Of a DNA stretch of 64,000 bases, positions 16,953 to 23,548 are shown one piece after another. The number at the start of each line of letters is the position of its first letter. The first letter of the stretch is position 1. The notes below the pieces were generated by a model. The model saw nothing but the letters and a program-made list of their open reading frames with translations, was not told where the DNA came from and searched no databases. Made by a program: the position numbers and the translations under genes. The stretch is from Brevibacterium sp. W7.2 (GTDB lineage: Bacteria; Actinomycetota; Actinomycetes; Actinomycetales; Brevibacteriaceae): positions 3,162,001-3,226,000 of the forward strand of contig NZ_CP073089.1 of the NCBI RefSeq assembly GCF_018137945.1. The letters run 5' to 3'.

Positions 16953-17744
16953 TTGGCTCTCAGCGTGCGCCAGCGCGAGCGAACATCCCGCGGCATCCAA
17001 TACGGCATCCTCATCGTCGCCGTCCTTCTCGCCGTCTTCCTCGCCGACTGGCAGACGATCTACCTCAAGTTCTTCAATCCCGACGTGATCGCGGCGCAGT
17101 TCCCCGAGATCATCACGACTGCGCTCGTCAACACGATCATCTACACGGCGCTCGGGTTCGTGCTCGCGCTGTCGCTCGGGATCCTCCTCGCGCTCATGAA
17201 GATCTCGTCGGTCGCTCCCTACCGGTGGATCGCGACGGCCTACATCGAGCTCTTCCGCGGCGTGCCCGCCCTCCTCGTCTTCCTCGCGTTCGGCTACGCG
17301 GTGCCCTACGCGTTCGGCATCCGGATGGACACGTATGTCACCGTGATGCTCGCGCTCGGCATCGTCGAGTCCGCCTACATCGCCGAGACGATCCGCGCAG
17401 GGCTCCAGGCGGTGCCGAAGGGCCAGTACGAGGCGGCGCGGTCGCTGGGCATGTCCCACACGCGGGCGATGGTCACGATCGTCATCCCGCAGGCGTTCCG
17501 CATCATCCTGCCGCCGCTGACGAACGAGATCATCCTCATGACGAAGGATTCCTCGCTCATCTACATCCTCGGACTCACCGCCTCCCAGTACGAGCTGACG
17601 AAGTTCGGCAGAGAGGCGATCTCCAATCCGGAGGCGGGGCTGACACCGCTCGTCGTCGCCGGTGTCTGCTATCTCGTCATCACGGTCCCGTTGGGGATCC
17701 TCGCCCGGCGCTTCGAGTCGCGCACCGCCAAGATCAAGAAGTAG
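16953..17744 (+). CDS. Polar amino-acid ABC transporter permease
   Basis: A 263-residue HisM/GlnP-type permease with about five helices and the ATPase-coupling EAA loop 'EAARSLGMSHTRAMVTIVIPQAF'. A TTG start at 16953 is chosen because GGAGG lies four bases before it; the in-frame ATG 45 bp upstream lacks a ribosome site and falls close to the intercistronic hairpin, and a GTG four codons downstream would be too far from GGAGG. It follows the binding protein by 134 bp and precedes the ATPase by 6 bp. Confidence 0.9.
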   Translation: MALSVRQRERTSRGIQYGILIVAVLLAVFLADWQTIYLKFFNPDVIAAQFPEIITTALVNTIIYTALGFVLALSLGILLALMKISSVAPYRWIATAYIELFRGVPALLVFLAFGYAVPYAFGIRMDTYVTVMLALGIVESAYIAETIRAGLQAVPKGQYEAARSLGMSHTRAMVTIVIPQAFRIILPPLTNEIILMTKDSSLIYILGLTASQYELTKFGREAISNPEAGLTPLVVAGVCYLVITVPLGILARRFESRTAKIKK

Positions 17745-17750
17745 GACGAT

Positions 17751-18533
17751 ATGTCGATTGCATCGAAACCGACCGAGGACATCCACGCCGAAGGGTGCAC
17801 GATCACCGGCCTGCACAAGTCCTACGACGATGTCGAGGTGCTCAAGGGCATCGATCTCGACGTCAAGCCGGGTCAGGTGGTCTGCCTCATCGGGCCCTCA
17901 GGATCCGGGAAGTCGACCCTGCTGCGCTGCGTCAATCTGCTCGAGCAGCCCAACGCCGGGACGATCACCGTCGCGGGCTACGACGCGACGGACCCCGACG
18001 TCGAGATCAACAGTCTGCGCCGACACGTGGGCATGGTGTTCCAGGCATTCAACCTCTTCCCGCACCTGACGGTCATGGACAACTGCACGATCTCGCAGCG
18101 CCGGGTGCTCAAGAGGGGCAAAGCGGAAGCGGAGCGGATCGCCCTCGACCGTCTCGCACAGGTGGGGTTGGAGGGCTTCGCCGAGCGCTACCCCGATCAG
18201 CTCTCCGGCGGCCAGCAGCAGCGCGTCGCGATCGCCCGCGCGCTCGCGATGGACCCCAACCTCATGCTCTTCGACGAACCGACCTCAGCGCTCGACCCGG
18301 AGACCGTGGGCGATGTCCTCCAGGTCATGCGTCGCCTCGCCGAGGCGGGGATGACGATGGTCGTCGTCACCCACGAGATGGAGTTCGCCCGCCAGGTCGC
18401 CGATCGTGTCGTCTTCATGGACGGCGGGGTCGTCGTCGAGGAGGGCCCCGCCAGGGACGTCATCGGCAATCCGCAGGAGCAGCGGACGAAGGACTTCCTC
18501 TCCCGCGTCCTCCACCCGGGACAGCTGGAGTAG
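17751..18533 (+). CDS. Polar amino-acid ABC transporter ATP-binding protein (GlnQ/HisP type)
   Basis: A 260-residue ATPase with Walker [10 protein letters not shown] (residues 48-56), Q-loop in '[13 protein letters not shown]', signature LSGGQQQR, Walker B LMLFDEP and switch histidine in '[10 protein letters not shown]'. 'QAFNLFPH' is characteristic of the polar amino-acid uptake subfamily. It energises the preceding permease. Its stop is five bases before the start of the phosphatase-like gene, which makes co-transcription of that gene very likely. Confidence 0.95.
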   Translation: MSIASKPTEDIHAEGCTITGLHKSYDDVEVLKGIDLDVKPGQVVCLIGPSGSGKSTLLRCVNLLEQPNAGTITVAGYDATDPDVEINSLRRHVGMVFQAFNLFPHLTVMDNCTISQRRVLKRGKAEAERIALDRLAQVGLEGFAERYPDQLSGGQQQRVAIARALAMDPNLMLFDEPTSALDPETVGDVLQVMRRLAEAGMTMVVVTHEMEFARQVADRVVFMDGGVVVEEGPARDVIGNPQEQRTKDFLSRVLHPGQLE

Positions 18534-18538
18534 CAGAC

Positions 18539-19018
18539 GTGAGCAGCTGGGACCCGACGAGTCAGGGCGTCCTCACGCTGCCGTCGGGTCGATTGGTTCG
18601 CGGGCGCTCCCTGGCGCGGTCGAGACGCGCCGCTGCAGATGACCGACCGGAGGCTGCGGACTTCGAGCTCATCCTCCTCGGCAGGCAGCGCGAGTTCGAG
18701 TCGGAGACGCATGGTCCCGCGCCGGCGATGGATCTGCGGTGGGTGGCATGGCCCGATTTCGCCCTGCCGAAGGACCGGGACGATGCCGCGGATGCCTTCG
18801 TCGAGTGCTGGAGGCGAGCGGAGTTCGAGCGCGTCGGCATCGCCTGCAGCGGTGGGCGCGGGCGCACCGGGACCGCACTGGCGTGTCTGGCGGTCCTCGA
18901 CGGGGTGCCTCCCGCCGAGGCGGTCGCCTTCGTCCGCACCCACTACGATGTCCGCGCCGTCGAAACCCCGTGGCAGCGCCGCTTCGTCGAGCGATTCGAC
19001 CTCAATGGCACCGACTGA
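18539..19018 (+). CDS. Tyrosine/dual-specificity phosphatase-like protein in ABC operon
   Basis: A 159-residue protein with the cysteine-phosphatase P-loop CSGGRGRTG (C-x5-R, nucleophile Cys103, Arg109) and an upstream WPDF segment (Asp73) placed like the general-acid WPD loop of protein tyrosine phosphatases. The first His of the usual HCxxGxxR is Ala here. The start is GTG, five bases after the ATPase stop, with a TGGAG site inside the end of that gene. The position implies co-expression with amino-acid uptake, but the phospho-substrate is unknown. The stop lies three bases before a 68-bp palindromic element. Confidence 0.85.
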   Translation: MSSWDPTSQGVLTLPSGRLVRGRSLARSRRAAADDRPEAADFELILLGRQREFESETHGPAPAMDLRWVAWPDFALPKDRDDAADAFVECWRRAEFERVGIACSGGRGRTGTALACLAVLDGVPPAEAVAFVRTHYDVRAVETPWQRRFVERFDLNGTD

Positions 19019-19021
19019 CGC

Positions 19022-19089
19022 CGAGACCACCACTTAACTCCGAGACCGCCGGTTATAGGTGGCGGTCTCGGTGCGGAGTGGTGATCTCG
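19022..19089. repeat. 68-bp nested palindromic element, copy A
   Basis: The outer arms CGAGACCACCACT and AGTGGTGATCTCG (one mismatch) enclose inner arms CCGAGACCGCC / GGCGGTCTCGG around the loop ggttataggt. It contains the stop codon and last codons of the minus-strand gene ending at 19034. One of four copies in 2 kb, all 68 bp. Confidence 0.92.
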
Positions 19090-20035
19090 ATGAGGCAAGC
19101 GCTTTGAGCTCTGCCTTGATCTCCATGAACGGCTGGGCGCGGAAGAGGTCTCCCCATACGAGGTTGAACACCCGCAGCCCCGAGTTGAGCAGCTTCATGT
19201 GACGCTCGTGGTTCTTCGCACTCGCCCGGTCGGGCCCGCCCTCGTTGAGGAAGTACTTGCCCAGCCCGTGGAACTCGACGACGAGCGGCAGAGTCTCGTG
19301 TCGGAAGTCGTTGCGGGCGATCCAGGAGCCGCTGGCATCAAACGAGTCGACCTGCGGAATCATGCCGGTGATTCCGAAGCGGTGGAACCTGACCGCGCAC
19401 AGCGCTTCGCCCGCTGATTCGTGCAGCGGGCTCGCCAGTTCGAGCGCCAGCTGCGCATTCCTGCACCCCCTGCCGCCGAGGCGGATGCCGCTCGTCAGTG
19501 ACTCCTTCGACACCTTCCCCTCGCGCAGAGCCTGGGAGATGAAGGGGACCGAGACATCGCTCGGATAGTCATGGGCAAGGTCGAGGAGCGTCCGCCTCAT
19601 CGACGTCACGGGGAGGTCGCCGACGCGGGCACGATCGGCAGATGCGACTTCACGATTCCGGTAGTGGACAGTCGGCTTCCTCTTCCCATACCCGGACCGG
19701 ATGAGCTCGGCCGCTGTCGTCGTGGGAAACGGCGGATCGAGTCCGTGGATGATGGCTGCCGAGACGTGGGAGAAGAAGCTCCCCGGAAGCAGTTCCCGCG
19801 CGTAGGAGCGGATGAGCGTCTTGAGCTGCTCCGTGCTGTCACGGATGTCCCCGAAGGTCTGCGGGTACGGATGCCCCGACGCCTCATGGATCTCGTGGAG
19901 GACTTCATGGGCCGTGTTCTCGCATGGCTTCTTGAGCACGAACCAACCGCGCCGAACTCTGCCGATGCACTCGTCGAACGTGTCGGCCCCGACGCCGAGG
20001 TCGCGCAACTCACTCGAGCTGAACACAGTGACCAT
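19034..20035 (-). CDS. Putative wHTH (AbiEi-like) / PD-(D/E)xK endonuclease-fold protein
   Basis: A 333-residue cytoplasmic protein. The N-terminus (MVTVFSSSELRDLGV to about residue 60, 'GWFVLK') resembles the winged-helix domain at the start of AbiEi-type antitoxins. The C-terminus has 'LVVEFHGLGKY', then 'HERHMKLLNSGLRVFNLVWGDL', in the order seen in the Vsr/DUF559 endonuclease-like fold (E-x-[DH]-G...K-Y...R...L...W-x-D-L). A full-length frame could begin at 20131, but 20035 fits the domain start; its ribosome site is weak. The last ~18 residues, including the stop, come from palindrome copy A. Function unknown; similar proteins are multicopy orphans in actinobacteria. Confidence 0.65.
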   Translation of the reverse strand: MVTVFSSSELRDLGVGADTFDECIGRVRRGWFVLKKPCENTAHEVLHEIHEASGHPYPQTFGDIRDSTEQLKTLIRSYARELLPGSFFSHVSAAIIHGLDPPFPTTTAAELIRSGYGKRKPTVHYRNREVASADRARVGDLPVTSMRRTLLDLAHDYPSDVSVPFISQALREGKVSKESLTSGIRLGGRGCRNAQLALELASPLHESAGEALCAVRFHRFGITGMIPQVDSFDASGSWIARNDFRHETLPLVVEFHGLGKYFLNEGGPDRASAKNHERHMKLLNSGLRVFNLVWGDLFRAQPFMEIKAELKALASSRSPLRTETATYNRRSRS

Positions 20036-20103
20036 GAACTCACAATAGCCACCAAACAGCTTCAAATGAATGCAAGCACCACATAAAATTTCTGAGCCCC
20101 CAT

Positions 20104-20171
20104 CGAGACCACCGCTTCGTGCCGAGACCACCGGTTATAAATGGCGGTCTCGATGCCAAGCGGTGGTCTCG
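20104..20171. repeat. 68-bp nested palindromic element, copy B
   Basis: The outer arms CGAGACCACCGCTT and AAGCGGTGGTCTCG are perfectly complementary over 14 bp. They carry a paired A-to-G and T-to-C change relative to copies C and D, so pairing is preserved. The inner arms are CCGAGACCACC and GGCGGTCTCG around ggttataaat. It lies between the remnant acetyltransferase end and the upstream region of the endonuclease-like gene. Confidence 0.92.
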
Positions 20172-20176
20172 GCAAT

Positions 20177-20229
20177 TCAGCGAGCCACAGCCATGCGCGT
20201 CATCGTCACCCCTCCTCGATGGCGCTCAT
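20177..20229 (-). pseudogene. Internally deleted remnant of the GNAT acetyltransferase gene
   Basis: On the minus strand this 53-bp piece begins with the same AAGGAG site and ATGAGC start as the acetyltransferase gene at 20924. After about 20 bases it jumps to that gene's last ~37 bases (ending GTGGCTCGCTGA), of which all but one match. It is flanked by palindromes C and B exactly as the longer gene is flanked by D and C. It can only encode a 7-residue peptide before an in-frame TGA, so it is a deletion remnant of a duplicated copy. Confidence 0.88.
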
Positions 20230-20245
20230 GGGTCTCCTTCCTCAT

Positions 20246-20313
20246 CGAGACCACCACTTAACGCCGAGACCGCCGGGCAGAAGTGGCAGTCTCAGCGCAA
20301 AGTGGTGGTCTCG
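20246..20313. repeat. 68-bp nested palindromic element, copy C
   Basis: The outer arms CGAGACCACCACTT and AAGTGGTGGTCTCG pair perfectly over 14 bp. The inner right arm and loop have drifted (GGCAGTCTCAG; gggcagaagt). It sits between the acetyltransferase stop (20319) and the remnant's ribosome site. Confidence 0.92.
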
Positions 20314-20318
20314 GCAAT

Positions 20319-20924
20319 TCAGCGAGCCACAGCCATCCGCGTCATCGTCACCCCTGAGTCGCCGACCGCGCCCGCGTGGACTTCCTCGAAGCCAGCACGC
20401 TCGTAGAGTCCGTGGTTGTTCGGGTTCGTCGTCTCCAGCCATGCGCCCTCTGCACCGAACTCGCGAAGGCCGGCCTCGATGAGTGCCGTCCCGATTCCCT
20501 CCCCTCGACGATCGGCAGTCACTGCCAGATCGTGGAGATACGGACCGCTCGGCAGCGCCGAGTCTCCGCGAGCCTCACGCATCCCTTCCGCGAGCGCTCT
20601 CAGCTTGTCTCCCAAGAGCAGCCGCGCGATACCGGACGCACTGGGCAGAGTCAGTCCTGGAGAGCCCTTGTCGGGGATGCGCCACACGGCGACACCGACG
20701 ACCGCGCCCTCATCGACAGCGACATGCCCGGCGCTCCGAGCGGCATAGGATTCGACACTCGGCCAGTAGAAGGTCGCGATCGCGTCAAGGCGTTCACTGG
20801 CCTCCCACTACTCGGCAGGAAAGAGCCACTCGAGGAGGGGGTCCGCGGCGAAGGCACGAGTGATCGTCGTGCGCGCTGCCGCAGCGTGCGACGCGTCAAT
20901 CCGCGTGTACTCCATGGTGCTCAT
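20319..20924 (-). pseudogene. GNAT-family N-acetyltransferase interrupted by an amber codon
   Basis: From the ATG at 20924 (AAGGAG site upstream) the frame encodes a 201-residue GNAT protein, but codon 39 is TAG (bases 20808-20810). Both sides are clearly coding: before it 'ITRAFAADPLLEWLFPAE', after it 'WEASERLDAIATFYW' and the acetyl-CoA-binding RRGEGIGTALI motif. The longest stop-free part starts at a GTG at 20687 and lacks the first ~80 residues, so it is unlikely to fold as a full enzyme. GNAT enzymes acetylate amines on small molecules or proteins; the target is unknown. A sequencing error in one base is the main alternative to a true nonsense mutation. Confidence 0.85.
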
Positions 20925-20940
20925 GGGTCTCCTTCCTCAT

Positions 20941-21008
20941 CGAGACCACCACTTAACGCCGAGACCACCGGTTATAAGCGGCGATCTCGGCGCGGAGTGG
21001 TCGTCTCG
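20941..21008. repeat. 68-bp nested palindromic element, copy D
   Basis: The outer arms CGAGACCACCACTT and GAGTGGTCGTCTCG pair with two mismatches; the inner arms are CCGAGACCACC and GGCGATCTCGG around ggttataagc. It lies between the acetyltransferase ribosome site and the end of the GMC oxidoreductase gene (21033). Confidence 0.92.
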
Positions 21009-21032
21009 GCGGCGGAGGCGCCAGGTGCCGCC

Positions 21033-22886
21033 TCAGCGGCCGCTGTACTCCGCGATGATCTGATCCGAGGCCTTCTCGCTGACCATGTAGACGGCGCTGG
21101 CGATGAAGTAGCCGGGGATGTCGGGGAAGACGCTCGCGTCGACGACGCGCAGGCCCTCGACGCCCCGCACCCGCAGGTCCCCGTCGAGCACCGCCAGCGG
21201 ATCGTCAGCGGTGCCGATCTTCGCGGTGCCGCACGCATGGTGGCCCCAGGCCTCGGCCATGACGTGGTCGCGCAGCTTCTCCCGGGTGTCCGCCTCGGCG
21301 CCGGGGACGAGCTCGCGGACGATGCGGGTGTTCTCGATGTTCGAGGCGATCTCCCGCGCGAGCTCGATCCCGTCGACGACGCCGTCAAGGTCGGTCTCCC
21401 AACCCTCGGATCCCTCGTCGAAGTAGCGCATCCGGATGTCGGGGACATCCCGGGGATCGGCCGAGCGCAGCCGCACGGACCCTGCGCGATCCCGCGTCCA
21501 GCCCTTGAGCACGAGCAGGCTCATCCGGTTGTGGTGGGGCTTCGCGTCGTACGAGTAGTTCGGGTAGTACCCGTGGAAGTCCGCGGCGAGGGAGAAGACG
21601 ATGACATCGGTGCCGTCGTCGGAGGCGGCACTCGTGCGGGCGACGAGGGCCGCGAGCGACCCGTTCGTCGAATACGGGCCGCCGCGGTCGTCCTTCCACT
21701 CCTTCATGAGGTGGTCATCGGGTTCCCCCGGTGCGGGCAGGTCGAGCGTCGACCCGTCGAAGATCGGGAAGTCGGCGTCGAGCTCGTTGACGACCGAGAC
21801 CTCGTAGCGGTCGTGGAGGTTCTCCCCCACCCCCGGCAGGTCGACGACGACGGGGATGCCGAGCTCCCGCAGCTCGGCGGCCGGACCAATCCCGGAGAGC
21901 TTGAGCAGCTGCGGGGTGTTGAACGCCCCGCCGGCGATGATCACCTCGCGGCGGGCGCGCACGATGCGGGCCGCCGGCGACGCCTCCGCGGACCGGCGTT
22001 CCTCCGGGGTCGCCCGGTAGAGTCCGGCACCGGGCAGGTACTCGACCCCGACGGCCCGGGTGCCGTCGAGGACCACCCGCGTGGCCAGCGCATCCTCGAT
22101 GATCGTCAGGTTCTCCGGGTGGGCATCCCGCGCAGCGAGCAGCCGTTCCCGGGCGCCGTTGCGGTGCCCGCCGCCGGCGGCGACGGGCACGAACGACATG
22201 CCCTGGTACTCCGGCGGGGTGTCGGCGGCGTTGATGTCACGCGGCAGGGACACCTCGGCGGGGATGTCGAACCTCTCCCGGCTCGTCGCCTCGGTGGCGT
22301 TGATGATGTCGAGGAACCGCGGTTCGCGACCGGCGATCGCCGGATCCGCCCGGGTCATCGGCAGCCATCCGCCGTGCCCGTGGTGCGCCTTCCGGTCGCG
22401 CTCGGCCTCGGTGTCGCCGGGCAGGGGACGGGCGTCGACGCCCTGCCAGTCCTCGATGCGCTCGAAGATCGTCCGCATGTGCGCACTGCCCCAGGTCTCG
22501 TCCCCGGTCAGCGACGCCAGGGCATCCCAGTCCCGCGGCTGCGGAGCGATGTGGACGAGGGCGCTGACCGCCGTGCTGCCGCCGAGCGTGCTACCCCGCG
22601 GATAGAGGATCCCGCCCTCCTCGTCGACCCACTTCGAATCGCGTGCTCCGCGGTCGGGATCGTCGTAGTGGGAGACGAAGAAGTTCCACACCATGTCGAC
22701 GTCCTCGCTGGCATAGGCCTGCATGACGGGGATGTCGTAGTACCGGCACCGGTGATCGCGGCCGGCTTCGAGGACGATGACGCTGAAGCCCGCCGCGGCG
22801 AGGTTGGCGGCGAGCGGTCCGCCGCCCGCCCCCGACCCGACGACGACGAAATCGGCGGTCGTCTCAGGGGCGGCGGTGTCCGTCAC
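21033..22886 (-). CDS. GMC-family FAD oxidoreductase
   Basis: A 617-residue glucose-methanol-choline oxidoreductase. It has the N-terminal FAD-binding loop VVGSGAGGGPLAANLAAAG, the GMC signature near 'YPRGSTLGGSTAVSALVH', and a C-terminal 'HHACGTAKIGTADDPLAVLD' with the catalytic His region. Family members oxidise alcohols, sugars, cholesterol or choline; the lack of a signal peptide argues for a cytoplasmic dehydrogenase rather than a secreted oxidase. The sequence is not close enough to BetA to call it choline dehydrogenase. Its ATG overlaps the stop of the DUF2630 gene by four bases, a coupling often seen for this pair. Confidence 0.9.
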   Translation of the reverse strand: MTDTAAPETTADFVVVGSGAGGGPLAANLAAAGFSVIVLEAGRDHRCRYYDIPVMQAYASEDVDMVWNFFVSHYDDPDRGARDSKWVDEEGGILYPRGSTLGGSTAVSALVHIAPQPRDWDALASLTGDETWGSAHMRTIFERIEDWQGVDARPLPGDTEAERDRKAHHGHGGWLPMTRADPAIAGREPRFLDIINATEATSRERFDIPAEVSLPRDINAADTPPEYQGMSFVPVAAGGGHRNGARERLLAARDAHPENLTIIEDALATRVVLDGTRAVGVEYLPGAGLYRATPEERRSAEASPAARIVRARREVIIAGGAFNTPQLLKLSGIGPAAELRELGIPVVVDLPGVGENLHDRYEVSVVNELDADFPIFDGSTLDLPAPGEPDDHLMKEWKDDRGGPYSTNGSLAALVARTSAASDDGTDVIVFSLAADFHGYYPNYSYDAKPHHNRMSLLVLKGWTRDRAGSVRLRSADPRDVPDIRMRYFDEGSEGWETDLDGVVDGIELAREIASNIENTRIVRELVPGAEADTREKLRDHVMAEAWGHHACGTAKIGTADDPLAVLDGDLRVRGVEGLRVVDASVFPDIPGYFIASAVYMVSEKASDQIIAEYSGR

Positions 22887-23131
22887 TGGAGGTAGTTCTC
22901 GACTTCGCTGACGGGACGCTCCTTCGCGAGGTTGGGATCGCGTCCGGCGTCGCGCTCCCCCTGCCGCTGGCGGAGGAGATCCCAGAGCTGATCGAGCTCG
23001 CCCTCGAGCTGGGCGATGCGCTGGTGCTCCTGCTCCTCGGTGATTTCACCGGCACCGAGGCGGCGGCGCAGTTCGCGCTCCTCCTCGACGGCGTCGTTGA
23101 TCTGCTGATGGATCGACTTGTCACTGGCCAT
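22883..23131 (-). CDS. DUF2630 family protein
   Basis: An 82-residue hydrophilic protein matching DUF2630: 'IHQQINDAVEEERELRRRLGAGEI', then a predicted coiled-coil 'RIAQLEGELDQLWDLLRQRQ' and a conserved 'RDPNLAKERP' tail. Function unknown; the shape suggests a small helical adaptor. Translationally coupled (ATGA) to the GMC oxidoreductase, which may be its partner. It follows the zinc-finger gene by 27 bp. Confidence 0.88.
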   Translation of the reverse strand: MASDKSIHQQINDAVEEERELRRRLGAGEITEEQEHQRIAQLEGELDQLWDLLRQRQGERDAGRDPNLAKERPVSEVENYLQ

Positions 23132-23158
23132 GACGGAACCTTTCGTGGGTGGGGGCGC

Positions 23159-23518
23159 TCAGCGGTGGACCTTGTCCATCCAGTCCGCGGGAACACGGCC
23201 TGCCGGCCCGGGCACCGGCTGGGATTCGGGGTGAGACTCCGGCGGCGCGAGCTCGGGTCCGTCGAAGACCTGCTCGGTGCGGAAGTCGTAGAACCACGTC
23301 TCGCCCGGCTCGTAGCTGCGGATGACCGGGTGCGAGGTCTCCGCGGCGTGCTTGCTCGCATGCTGCGACGGAGAGGTGTCGCAGCACCCGATGTGACCGC
23401 AGGCCGCGCACCGGCGCAGGTGCACCCACCAGCCGCCCGTGGCTTCGCATTCGACGCATCCGGGTCCGGAGGGCGGAACCGCGGTGTCGATGTCTCCGGG
23501 TTCGAGTTGAATGTCCAT
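23159..23518 (-). CDS. UBP-type zinc-finger protein
   Basis: A 119-residue protein with a zf-UBP domain: C-x2-C ('GCVECEATGG'), 'CAACGHIGCCDTS' and 'HASKHAAETSHPVI', giving the Cys/His zinc ligands in the usual order, followed by a 'WFYDF' strand. Bacterial members of this family, common in actinobacteria, have no known ubiquitin system to act in; function is unknown. The start at 23518 is taken because the domain begins soon after; a TTG six codons earlier has no better ribosome site. Probably the first gene of the zinc-finger, DUF2630 and GMC transcript. Confidence 0.88.
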   Translation of the reverse strand: MDIQLEPGDIDTAVPPSGPGCVECEATGGWWVHLRRCAACGHIGCCDTSPSQHASKHAAETSHPVIRSYEPGETWFYDFRTEQVFDGPELAPPESHPESQPVPGPAGRVPADWMDKVHR

Positions 23519-23548
23519 GCACCGAGTATGGCACAAGTCACACTGATT

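Noticed and set aside
19022..21008. Reading the four palindromes as a CRISPR array or as ordinary terminators
   Set aside because: Spacing is irregular (about 140 to 1080 bp), there are no spacers and no cas genes. The constant 68-bp nested structure with conserved loop and no T-runs does not fit simple terminators.
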